Below are positions 8,348-15,576 of a stretch of DNA of 64,000 nucleotides, one piece after another. Origin of the DNA: Streptomyces sp. NBC_00286 (GTDB lineage: Bacteria; Actinomycetota; Actinomycetes; Streptomycetales; Streptomycetaceae). A model generated the notes under the pieces. That model was not told where the DNA came from and ran no database searches. It worked only from the letters and a program-made list of their open reading frames with translations. The first letter of the stretch is position 1. Each line of letters opens with the position of its first letter. Position numbers and translations under genes: made by a program. The DNA is taken from contig NZ_CP108054.1 in assembly GCF_036173125.1 (NCBI RefSeq), positions 1 to 64,000 of the forward strand. Direction: 5' to 3'.

Positions 8348-9222
8348 ACTGGGCGGTGGCGCACCGCATCGCCGGGATCGCGGCTGCCCAGGCCCACCGT
8401 GATCTGGGCATCGACCGCACCCGTTACGTACCCGTCCACCAGGCATTGAAGAGAGCCGAAGTAGTCGGCATGGCGCAGCCGATGCCACGCCTGTTCGGCG
8501 TCTACCTCTCCCCCGCCGACAACGGGCCGGCCGTGCTGCTCAACGCCAATCTGAACATCGTCACGCAGCGGCACACCGCGGCCCACGAGCTCGGGCACCA
8601 CCAGTTGCGGCACCGTACGGCGGCCGACGACGACCTCAGCCCGGCGCTGCGGTGGGGCAACGGCAGCTGGCCGGACGAGGAGAAGACCGCGGAGGCGTTC
8701 GCCGCATGGTTCCTCATGCCGCGCCCGGCGGTGCTGGCCGGTCTCGACCGAATCTGCCGGGGACAGCCGACCAGCCCGGAGCATGTGTACCGGCTGGCAA
8801 GGGAGCTGGGCACCTCCTACGCGGGCACCGTGCGGCATCTGCAGAACCTTCGTCTGCTGGATGCCGACCGTGCTCGCCAGTGGGCGAAGATCTCCCTGGC
8901 CGCACTGCGCAGTTCCCTGGCGGGCGGGGCGGCCCTGTCTGCGGAAGCCCAGGTCCATGTCGTCACCACGTCATCCCATCGGCAGCAAATACACGTCGAC
9001 GTCGGTGACGTGCTGACCGTCCGCAGCGCCGGAGCTGCGTTCGTCTCGCTGCCAAAGGGCCTGGCCCTCTGCACGGATGTAAAGCAGGCGGCCGTGGTGA
9101 CCGACGAGCTGGGCGATCCGGTCGTGCTGGAGGTGTCGGCGGCCGACTGGGACGAGCCGGTCCGGCTGACGGTGGTGCGGGACGCGCCCCGCGCCGGTGT
9201 GCACGACGTCTGGCCGGACTGA
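8344..9222 (+). CDS. ImmA/IrrE-family metallo-endopeptidase
   Basis: A 292-residue protein with the zinc motif HELGH at residues 81-85 and a downstream acidic ligand region (EEKTAEAFAAWFLMP, Glu112-Glu117). This is typical of the ImmA/IrrE (COG2856) fold. The C-terminal third (about 190-290) is an extra domain of beta character not needed for catalysis and perhaps sensory. GTG 8344 overlaps the upstream stop (GTGA). The likely role is cleavage of the XRE protein encoded just upstream. The GTGA coupling across three genes argues for fixed stoichiometry of carrier protein, repressor and protease. Confidence 0.82.
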   Translation: MNWAVAHRIAGIAAAQAHRDLGIDRTRYVPVHQALKRAEVVGMAQPMPRLFGVYLSPADNGPAVLLNANLNIVTQRHTAAHELGHHQLRHRTAADDDLSPALRWGNGSWPDEEKTAEAFAAWFLMPRPAVLAGLDRICRGQPTSPEHVYRLARELGTSYAGTVRHLQNLRLLDADRARQWAKISLAALRSSLAGGAALSAEAQVHVVTTSSHRQQIHVDVGDVLTVRSAGAAFVSLPKGLALCTDVKQAAVVTDELGDPVVLEVSAADWDEPVRLTVVRDAPRAGVHDVWPD

Positions 9223-9274
9223 CCACTGCCGCACCGGACTCCTTTTTACCCCGTCGACCGTGCCAGGAGGATTC

Positions 9275-10063
9275 ATGATCAGCTTCGATGTCACCGGCCG
9301 TGACGTCACCCGCGCCTGGATCGCCGCCTGCAATGCCCTGGACCGCAAGGACAACCCGTCGCGCACCGGCCTGCACACCGTCGTACGCATCACCGACCCC
9401 ACCACTGACGACACCGGCTTCCGCACGGAACTGGACCGGCTGCGCACCGCCAAACGGCACGAGCCGATCGACACCGTCGCCGGCACCCTCTTCCCGGCCG
9501 GCCTCGCGGCCCGAGCCGCCGATCACGCCGACCTCGTGTCCCGCTACCGCGCCATGTACCCGCGGCTGAAGAAGTTCCCGGGCAACGCGCACGGCACCTA
9601 CTTCGGCCGCCTAGTCGCCTACCCCGGCGCGAAAAAAACCGACATCGACCAGGTCGGCAACATCATCAGCCGGCTGCGCAAGCAGGCCTCGGGCAAAGGG
9701 CCGATGACCGCCGCCTATGAAACGGACCTCGCCCACCCCGACGACGGCGACGTACCGGCCGAGCTGCTCGTGCACGCCGCCGACCGCGACAACCTCTACC
9801 GCGGCTTCCCCTGCCTGAGCCACGTCTCCTTCCAGCTGGACCGTGACGGCCGAGTGCACGCCGCCGCGCTGTACCGCAGCCACTACATGTTCGAACGGGC
9901 CTACGGCAACTACCTAGGCCTGGGCAGGCTGCTCGCCTACATCGCCGACCAGGCCGACCTGACCGTCGGAACCCTGACCGTCGTGGCCGGGCACGCCCAC
10001 CTGGACGGGCCGATCACCGCCATACGCCCGCTGCTGAGCGACACCCCGCCCCTGGCCGCATAA
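9275..10063 (+). CDS. thymidylate synthase-fold protein (candidate dUMP hydroxymethylase)
   Basis: A 262-residue protein with strong AGGAGG at 9265-9270. The C-terminal half follows the thymidylate synthase/dCMP hydroxymethylase core. It has the nucleophile in FPCLSHVSFQLDRDG (Cys180), the phosphate-binding Arg in LYRSHYMF (Arg201-Ser202), the Asn of AYGNYLGLGRLLAYIA (Asn212) and a final GHAHLDG strand. The N-terminal half is divergent and there is no ThyA-like N-terminus, so an essential thymidylate synthase role is unlikely. In phages such divergent enzymes make 5-hydroxymethyl-dUMP or 5-hydroxymethyl-dCMP. Its tail-to-tail neighbour is a 5-hmdU-DNA-kinase-type protein, which supports the 5-hydroxymethyluracil branch. 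The reaction itself is inferred. Confidence 0.65.
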   Translation: MISFDVTGRDVTRAWIAACNALDRKDNPSRTGLHTVVRITDPTTDDTGFRTELDRLRTAKRHEPIDTVAGTLFPAGLAARAADHADLVSRYRAMYPRLKKFPGNAHGTYFGRLVAYPGAKKTDIDQVGNIISRLRKQASGKGPMTAAYETDLAHPDDGDVPAELLVHAADRDNLYRGFPCLSHVSFQLDRDGRVHAAALYRSHYMFERAYGNYLGLGRLLAYIADQADLTVGTLTVVAGHAHLDGPITAIRPLLSDTPPLAA

Positions 10064-10071
10064 CACCCACC

Positions 10072-11097
10072 TCAGCAAGGCGCGTTGATCCCCCACTTGG
10101 GCGGGAACCAGGCCGGCACCGGTGCCGTCGAGGAGCGGTAGGTCTGCTTGATACGGCTGCGGCCGCTGATCCCTGAGATCTCCGGGTGGGCGACGCGCGC
10201 GTACTTGTCGACCTCGCAGAACAAGTTCTGGCAGTCGATCAACTGCAGCGGACGCCCACGCAACCCTGCAAAGTCCAGGCCCAGGCGGGCGAAGTGCTCG
10301 TCCTGGGTGTCGGCCATGTACCGGATGACATCGGCCTCGATGCCGTCGGCGGCCACACCGAAGCACTTGCGGATCCCGTCCCTCGCGCCGGGCCCGGCCA
10401 CGACGAAGTCCATCTCCGAAAACGGCATCTGTGCCGCGTAGTTGAGGTCGATCACGAACTGGTACGCCAGGAACGGACCGATGGCCGGATAGCCCAGCAG
10501 GACTTCGTAGGCATCCCGCAGCGTTGACGCCGCCAGGACCTTCTCCGGGGCGCCGGACGTCATCATCATCTCCAGCAGCCGCAGATGATTGCGGTGCTTG
10601 CGCTGCTCCCCCAGCTGCGGCGGCGGCACGATGTAGGCGGCCGAGTACAGCCGCTCCCCCGCCGCGAATGCCCGCGACAGCACCCGGTCAAAGACCCGGT
10701 GGTCGTACCCGTCCCACCGCACCTCGCCCAGCTCACCGGTCAGCAGCCGCCACGTGGACTCCTTGTTGAAGACCTTGAACAGCAGGGTGCGGAAGAAGAC
10801 CTCCTCCCACTCCGGCTCGCCGTCGTAGATGACGTCACCGATCAGGACCTGGCTGACCCGGTCCGCGGCCCGGTAGCAGTTGGTGAACCGGTACCGCGAC
10901 AGGATCGGATCACTCGTCCACGGCCCCCGCCCACCGGACAGCCGCGCCTCGTACACCGCCTGACGTGCCGCAGCAAAACGCCAGTACGTGTCGAAAACGG
11001 GAGTCGGGTGCAGTATCCGCCCCGCAATGCGGATCCCGGCCGCAGCAGCAGCCCCCGAGCCCTCCGGCCTCCGGCGTCCTTGCAGCAGCGTCACCAT
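10072..11097 (-). CDS. 5-hmdU DNA kinase-type helical domain protein (DNA base hypermodification)
   Basis: A 341-residue, mostly helical protein that I recognise as the family named for the helical domain of 5-hydroxymethyldeoxyuridine DNA kinases (HMUDK_hel type). Recognisable blocks are FDTYWRFAAARQ, the RYRFTNCYRAADRVSQ block, FFRTLLFKVFNKESTW, QRKHRNHLRLLEMMM, FVVAGPGARDGIRKCF and LQLIDCQNLFCEVDKY. No P-loop GxxxxGK[ST] is visible, so the phosphotransfer domain of phage versions is missing or supplied elsewhere. Phage relatives activate 5-hmdU in DNA for further substitution. The start is ATG 11097 (GTG 11094 is an alternative). It faces the thymidylate-synthase-like gene with an 8-base gap and diverges from a small RHH-like gene. 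Confidence 0.68.
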   Translation of the reverse strand: MVTLLQGRRRPEGSGAAAAAGIRIAGRILHPTPVFDTYWRFAAARQAVYEARLSGGRGPWTSDPILSRYRFTNCYRAADRVSQVLIGDVIYDGEPEWEEVFFRTLLFKVFNKESTWRLLTGELGEVRWDGYDHRVFDRVLSRAFAAGERLYSAAYIVPPPQLGEQRKHRNHLRLLEMMMTSGAPEKVLAASTLRDAYEVLLGYPAIGPFLAYQFVIDLNYAAQMPFSEMDFVVAGPGARDGIRKCFGVAADGIEADVIRYMADTQDEHFARLGLDFAGLRGRPLQLIDCQNLFCEVDKYARVAHPEISGISGRSRIKQTYRSSTAPVPAWFPPKWGINAPC

Positions 11098-11148
11098 GCA
11101 CTCAATATATATTTGATACAGGCTAGTTGGCACGGACAAGGGGGAACC
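11098..11148. promoter_or_regulatory. AT-rich divergent promoter region
   Basis: Between two divergent genes sits an unusually AT-rich stretch (AATATATATTTGATACA at 11104-11120) in otherwise GC-rich DNA. It can supply -10-like hexamers on both strands (TATATT, TGATAC). It is the likely control region for the hypermodification-type gene and the small RHH-like gene. Confidence 0.5.
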
Positions 11149-11433
11149 GTGGACCTGCTGTGGCAGCAGCCCCGCCGCAACACACTCGTCACCTGGCCCA
11201 ACGACGTCGACCAGCGCCTGGACATACTCGTGCGGGCCGCAGTCGCCGCCGGCGAACAGGCTTCCCGCTCCCAGATCCTGGCCGCACTCGTCGCCACCGC
11301 CGAAGCGAGCCCCGACGCCGTAGCCGATCTCCTCCACGCCTACCGGCGGCTGCCCACCGATGCCCTGGCCGCGGACAACGAACGCCCCGACCTCCCCACC
11401 ATCCGCACCCCCGGCCCCACGCGCACACAGTGA
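11149..11433 (+). CDS. small ribbon-helix-helix-like protein
   Basis: A 94-residue protein from GTG 11149 with GGGGGAA in front. The stretch NTLVTWPNDVDQRLDILVRAA followed by SRSQILAALVATAE has the spacing of a CopG/RHH DNA-binding unit (one beta strand, two helices). The C-terminal 40 residues are low complexity. Its divergent arrangement from the hmdU-kinase-type gene suggests a local regulator. The fold call is by eye only. Confidence 0.5.
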   Translation: MDLLWQQPRRNTLVTWPNDVDQRLDILVRAAVAAGEQASRSQILAALVATAEASPDAVADLLHAYRRLPTDALAADNERPDLPTIRTPGPTRTQ

Positions 11434-11480
11434 CTCAGCGGGGGCTTTCCGCAGCTGAAGTTGGGCGGTGACCTCTAGCC

Positions 11481-11714
11481 TTGTTCAGTCGACCCTCGGA
11501 ACCCAGCCCACCGGAACACGCCGCCGCCTACCGGCGCCTCGCCCAGCGGCCCACACCGTTCACCAAAATCGAGCCCTTCGCCCGTCAAGCCGATATCGCC
11601 CGCGGCATTGTCGTCGGACGCCTCCAGTACGACCGCGCCCTGGACTGGACACACGGCAACAAGCTCAAACGCACCATCGAGATCACCCCCACCGGCGACC
11701 TCAAAGCCGACTAG
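11481..11714 (+). pseudogene. C-terminal fragment of a HigA/ImmA-type antitoxin-peptidase
   Basis: The encoded 77 residues contain FARQADIARGIVVGRLQY and a basic end (KLKRTIEI). These match the extreme C-terminus of HigA-type antitoxins with an ImmA domain, where the pattern FAxxxxIxPGIVVGRLQ is common. Nothing of the helix-turn-helix or HExxH part precedes it, so it is a remnant. Confidence 0.6.
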
Positions 11715-12286
11715 CGACCCCCACCATCTGCACCACCCCCTGGCGGGCTCCGTAAGTCGACTCACAGAGCCCGGCAGAAACTGTTGGCTAGCCGCCCCTC
11801 ACGCGAGTCACTCGCGTCTGTGGGGCGGAGGTCAGTGTGCTCATGCTCGGTGCGGGTTGTTGTGCGTCTGTGCGGGTGTCGCACTCAGGTACTCAAGTAC
11901 GGCGTCTTCAGGTATCCGCCAGGATCTGCGAAGGGAGATAGCGAGACCGAGGGCCGCCCGAAGCTCTTGCAAGGTGGAGTCGTCGAGTTCATCGCGACGC
12001 AGGAGCCACAGTCGAAGGGCAACCCGACGTCGATGCCGCTCCACGAAAGCGCGTCCTCGCCCCATGTCCTCCGGGCCCCCCGGCACCAAGCATTGGCCTG
12101 CGATCAACCAAGGGGCAGGCGCGCAAAACTCTTTGCGGACGGCTGGGCTCAACGCAGTGGCGGCCCACCCCCGCGTTCGCGGGGAGGGCCGCCACCTCAA
12201 CGAGTCGTCTGGCCTTAGCGTGAAGGCCTCATGGAAGCTGATCTACAAATGCGCTCCTGTGTGTGGACGCGTGACGCGCTGTCGTG
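11715..12286. other. mostly non-coding stretch with one doubtful reverse ORF and a strong hairpin
   Basis: A reverse-strand open frame at 11841-12200 (119 residues, with ALRLWLLRRDELDDSTLQEL) has some protein-like character but no ribosome site and no family I recognise. It may be a decayed gene. The strong hairpin at 12157-12195 is listed separately. Nothing else is supported. Confidence 0.35.
12157..12195. terminator. strong GC hairpin, possible terminator
   Basis: Outer arms GTGGCGGCCC (12157-12166) and GGGCCGCCAC (12186-12195) pair perfectly. Inner arms CCCCGCG and CGCGGGG close on TT. No T-tract follows, which is common for actinobacterial terminators. It lies between the antitoxin fragment and the ECF operon. 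Confidence 0.5.
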
Positions 12287-12706
12287 TCAGCACCGCGGTC
12301 CGCCGGTCGTGTGGTCCAAGTGGGTCAGGAAGTCCTCGATCTCGCGGACCAGGTTCTGTGATCCCTCAGGCATTCGGACGCCAGCTTCTCCCAAGGCGGA
12401 ATCAAGCCTGTCCGCAATGAGAAGAGGTGAGCATGCGAATGCACTCACGAATGAACGGAATGCTTCATCAGCTTGTTCTCTCTCTCGCCCGCAGCATGCC
12501 GATAGCTTTTCTTCGTTCTCGGCATCGAGGACATGGAGATAGTCCAATGCATCCTGATCACCCTTGAGAGCTGCTTTTTTCCACCAGCTTCGCGCTTCAT
12601 CATCCCTGTCCAGGAACTCTAGGATCTCTGCTACGCGACGTGTTTCCTGTGGTGTTGCGGAGTCATCGATTTCCTTTTTCAGGAGAGAGTGCAGTTCACG
12701 GCGCAC
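12287..12706 (-). CDS. hypothetical helical protein at the end of an ECF sigma operon
   Basis: A 139-residue acidic, helical protein (RRVAEILEFLDRDDEARSWW, then ALKGDQDALDYLHVLDAE) with a TPR/Sel1-like helix pair. It overlaps the end of the preceding small gene by 28 bases, so it is probably the last gene of the sigma-factor operon. Helical partners of this kind follow some Streptomyces ECF genes. Function unknown. Confidence 0.55.
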   Translation of the reverse strand: MRRELHSLLKKEIDDSATPQETRRVAEILEFLDRDDEARSWWKKAALKGDQDALDYLHVLDAENEEKLSACCGREREQADEAFRSFVSAFACSPLLIADRLDSALGEAGVRMPEGSQNLVREIEDFLTHLDHTTGGPRC

Positions 12707-12924
12707 ACCGAGTCGATGATTTCCGCTTCCGGGGGTTTCCGGGCAGGGGGCGGGGGCCGGGGGCCAGCCCGAAGGCTGGCCCCCTCCGCCTGAACAGGGT
12801 TCTCGCCGATCCGAGAACCCTTAGAAACTGCCTGCTCAGAGCCTTCGAGCAGCAGCCACAGGGCGAGGAGCCGGATGGCTCCCCGCTCCTCGGGGTGGTG
12901 CGTCCAAGCGGACAGGTGCGTCAT
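12679..12924 (-). CDS. small protein coupled to ECF sigma factor
   Basis: An 81-residue frame whose ATG (12924-12922) overlaps the TGA of the sigma gene (ATGA). It has one short hydrophobic stretch (AIRLLALWLLLEG) and a proline-rich tail. It is supported mainly by tight coupling on both sides. It could be a minor regulator of the sigma factor or simply a linker frame. Confidence 0.45.
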   Translation of the reverse strand: MTHLSAWTHHPEERGAIRLLALWLLLEGSEQAVSKGSRIGENPVQAEGASLRAGPRPPPPARKPPEAEIIDSVCAVNCTLS

Positions 12925-13445
12925 ACGGTTACCTCCTCGCTGTGATCGTTGATGGACTTCTTCAGGTTGTTGGCGGCGGCTTTGATGTAGCGCTTCACCG
13001 ACTCCTCCTTAATCTGGAGGCGCTGTGCAACCACGTCAGGGCTGAGGTCCTGCAGAATGCACAGGGTGATGACCTCGCGCTGCCGTTCAGGGAGGCTTTC
13101 GATGAGTTCGTCGATGCCTTCCTTAATCATTTCGTAGGCGGCTTCGGGGACTCCGATGCCTGATTCCTTTTCGGGCAGTTCATGGACGGGAACCATGACC
13201 ATCCGCTTGTTTCGGCGGAACTGGTCGATGACCGCCCGCTTCACCGCGGTGCGGCCGTAGGCGGTCAGGGAACCCTGCCCGGCGGTGAGGAAATCCCACC
13301 GCCGGTACATGTTCAGGTAGACGTCCTGCACAGCGTCCTGGGCGCTGTGCAAGTCGCCTGCCTGGACCTGGGCCAGTCGGGAGAACGCCTCGATGGTCTC
13401 GAGGACGAAGGACTCGAAGTCCGCTCCCGGGACGGCCTCGCTCAC
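12921..13445 (-). CDS. ECF-type RNA polymerase sigma factor
   Basis: A 174-residue sigma-70 family protein. Region 2 is visible in DAVQDVYLNMYRRWDFL and region 4 in LPERQREVITLCILQDLSPD, continuing through VAQRLQIKEESVKRYI. Length and layout are those of a group IV (ECF) sigma factor. It starts at GTG 13445, overlapping the stop of an upstream membrane protein gene. No classical zinc anti-sigma factor (HxxxCxxC) is present; the adjacent single-pass membrane protein is the best candidate for signal input. Confidence 0.85.
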   Translation of the reverse strand: MSEAVPGADFESFVLETIEAFSRLAQVQAGDLHSAQDAVQDVYLNMYRRWDFLTAGQGSLTAYGRTAVKRAVIDQFRRNKRMVMVPVHELPEKESGIGVPEAAYEMIKEGIDELIESLPERQREVITLCILQDLSPDVVAQRLQIKEESVKRYIKAAANNLKKSINDHSEEVTV

Positions 13446-13729
13446 GCAGCCTCCCGCGTGGCGATCGCCCGGTGGCCTGCCGGCTCGGCTGCGTCCTTGC
13501 GGAACAGCCACGCCGGCCGTCCCTGCTCGAAGCGGGCCGCGGCGCCGCCGTCGGGCAGGGACTGCGCCATCGCAACCATGGTGGCGCGCTGCTCGCGCTC
13601 CGCCCGGGTCTCGATGTGCGCCTTCACAAGCATCTCCACGACACCCTTGGCGCGGCGCATCGCGAAGAACAGCAGGACCAGCACGGGAAGTGACACCCCG
13701 CCCGCTCCCACCCAGTACGACCAAGTCAT
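13442..13729 (-). CDS. single-pass membrane protein upstream of ECF sigma factor
   Basis: A 95-residue protein from ATG 13729 with one transmembrane segment near the N-terminus (WVGAGGVSLPVLVLLFFAM), then a basic and helical cytoplasmic tail (HIETRAEREQRATMVAMA). Its stop overlaps the sigma factor start (GTGA at 13445-13442). It is probably a membrane anchor or regulator for the sigma factor; it has no recognised anti-sigma domain. Confidence 0.55.
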   Translation of the reverse strand: MTWSYWVGAGGVSLPVLVLLFFAMRRAKGVVEMLVKAHIETRAEREQRATMVAMAQSLPDGGAAARFEQGRPAWLFRKDAAEPAGHRAIATREAA

Positions 13730-14124
13730 CGACCAGGCCTTCCAGTAGTGACGAACTCGTTGACGAGGGCACAGGGCCCTCATCTCTTACACGCCACAGG
13801 AGGGCCAGATCCGGATGCCGGACGGCAAGAATTTTTCCCAACTCCCCCTGCCGACCCGCCCCTCACACTGTTTCCCCAGGTCACAGGGTTGACTGGGCTG
13901 GAAGATTGATGCAGATGGGAAGGATCCGCGTCGACTCCAGGCCCCCCGGGGGGCGCGCGGGCTGGGCGGGCGTCTGGCGCTCCGAGACGAGCCGGCACCG
14001 GGGCGGCCGCTGAGGGGCGCTTTGATCGCGACGGCTCCGGTCGGCAGGGGTGAGGTGGTCTCGATCTGCTGAGCATCCATTGCGAAAACCCCCGCCGGGA
14101 CGGCGAACACGAGACCGTGCTGGA
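13730..14124. other. intergenic region between ECF operon and transposition module
   Basis: No gene is supported. It must hold the promoters of two divergent operons and possibly the left end of the transposition module. A CCCCCCGGGGGG core lies near 13941-13952. I could not identify a repeat set that marks a transposon end. Confidence 0.4.
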
Positions 14125-15522
14125 GTGACCCATTACCCCGGCCTCCTGCGGATCGCTCCCCTGCAGGGAGAGACGACCTCGTCGCTGATCTGCCGCATCG
14201 CGAGCCGCTACGGGCTGGAAGCGAAGGTGTTGCGGTCCTGCTGGCACTGGCGCAACTACCAGCCTGGGCACGACGGCGGGGGCGCTCGGGCCGACGCCGA
14301 GGTGCTGCTGAACGCGGCCGGACGGCAGGTACTGACAGCCGTGTGCGGTGTCGAGGAGGACGTGTTGGCGCGGGCGTTGCCGTCCTGGGGACAGGAGGGT
14401 GCCAAGCTGCCCGACAGGGAGGACGGAGTGCCGGCGGCGGCGTGGCGGATCGGCGGCGCGGTCGCGGGGCCGGTGGCGTTCGGCTGCCGCCTGTGCGCGG
14501 CCCGGCGTACGGGGACGGTCGTGCGGGCGGTGCGATACGCGCCCCGGTGGGAGCGGGTGTGTGTCCGGCACGGGAGGTGGCTCCTGGACGCGGACGCCGA
14601 CCAGCCCCTTGAGCATCTGGACGTGCGGCACCTGCCGGAAGTGACCGCTGCGCAGCGGCGGTGGGCCGGGGTGGCGCGGCGGGCGGTGCGGGCAGGAGCA
14701 GAGCCGGGGCGGGTTTTCGCGCTGGCGCACGCGGTGGTGGCCCGCTGGTGGGAGCAGGCCTTCAGCTGGGAGCGGGAGACGATCTGGCCGCGGCGCCTGC
14801 ACCAGGTCGCGGGCGGCAACGCCGGGACGGACTTGGAGCGGTGGCGGATCGTGGGGCGGGACGCGGTCGTCTTCCCCGAGGTGGTGGCCGTCGCCGACGC
14901 GCTGCTGGACCCGGCCATGGCACAGCTGGCATGGCTCGACAGCGGCGCCGGGCGGCCACGGGCGCTGCCCGCCGACGGGATGTTCTGCCGCCGGCTCGGC
15001 GAGCGGGTGGACCGGGACTGGCTGGGGCCGCTGGCCGCGACCGACTACGGCGGCCCGCTGACCTCCTGGATGGGCAGCGTCATCCGCATCCGCCGCGGCG
15101 CCGGCGGACCGCCCGGATACGACAACGACCCCTGGTGGCTGCGCCAGGAAAACCAGCCCTCCACCATGGCCGGACAGCTGCGCGTGCTGGGCAAGGAGAA
15201 GAAGGCGCCCGGCTCGGGGACGATGTGGCGCTCGGCCGTGCCCGCCGAGCAGCGCGCCCAGATCACCAGCCTCGTCGACGGCGCTCAGGAGCAGCTCATC
15301 CAGCTGCGCGGGGCGCAGACCGGTTCGAGTGCGGACGTGGCCCAGCATCTGCTGCGCATCCTCAGCTACAGTGCCGCCCTGCTCGAGAAGGCCCTGCAGC
15401 ACACTGTCGTGGCGGCCGTGAACGCCGGGGTGCCGCCGCAGGATGTGGCCCAGTGGGCGAAGCTGCCCTCCGGCCCGTTGGCGGACGCGCTCAAGGCCTA
15501 CCAGGACGCGGGCGACGGATAG
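14125..15522 (+). CDS. tniQ: TniQ family target-selection protein
   Basis: A 465-residue protein beginning THYPGLLRIAPLQGETTSSL, the usual TniQ opening. It has a zinc finger in FGCRLCAARRTG and VCVRHGRW (CxxC, then CxxH). The remaining helical region (about 230-465) is less conserved. In Tn7-like elements TniQ/TnsD-type proteins recognise a target or recruit the ATPase. GTG 14125 is taken as start because homology begins at the next residue; earlier in-frame starts exist (14050). Being first in the operon is a common actinobacterial arrangement. Confidence 0.8.
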   Translation: MTHYPGLLRIAPLQGETTSSLICRIASRYGLEAKVLRSCWHWRNYQPGHDGGGARADAEVLLNAAGRQVLTAVCGVEEDVLARALPSWGQEGAKLPDREDGVPAAAWRIGGAVAGPVAFGCRLCAARRTGTVVRAVRYAPRWERVCVRHGRWLLDADADQPLEHLDVRHLPEVTAAQRRWAGVARRAVRAGAEPGRVFALAHAVVARWWEQAFSWERETIWPRRLHQVAGGNAGTDLERWRIVGRDAVVFPEVVAVADALLDPAMAQLAWLDSGAGRPRALPADGMFCRRLGERVDRDWLGPLAATDYGGPLTSWMGSVIRIRRGAGGPPGYDNDPWWLRQENQPSTMAGQLRVLGKEKKAPGSGTMWRSAVPAEQRAQITSLVDGAQEQLIQLRGAQTGSSADVAQHLLRILSYSAALLEKALQHTVVAAVNAGVPPQDVAQWAKLPSGPLADALKAYQDAGDG

Positions 15523-15576
15523 GCGCCGGTTCGCCGGGGGTTGGGCGGCCCGGGACAGGTCTTTTGAGGCGCTGGC

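Noticed and set aside
12157..12195. GC-rich hairpin that resembles a type I-E CRISPR repeat
   Set aside because: It occurs once, with no spacers or second copy around it and no cas genes in the window; a terminator is simpler.
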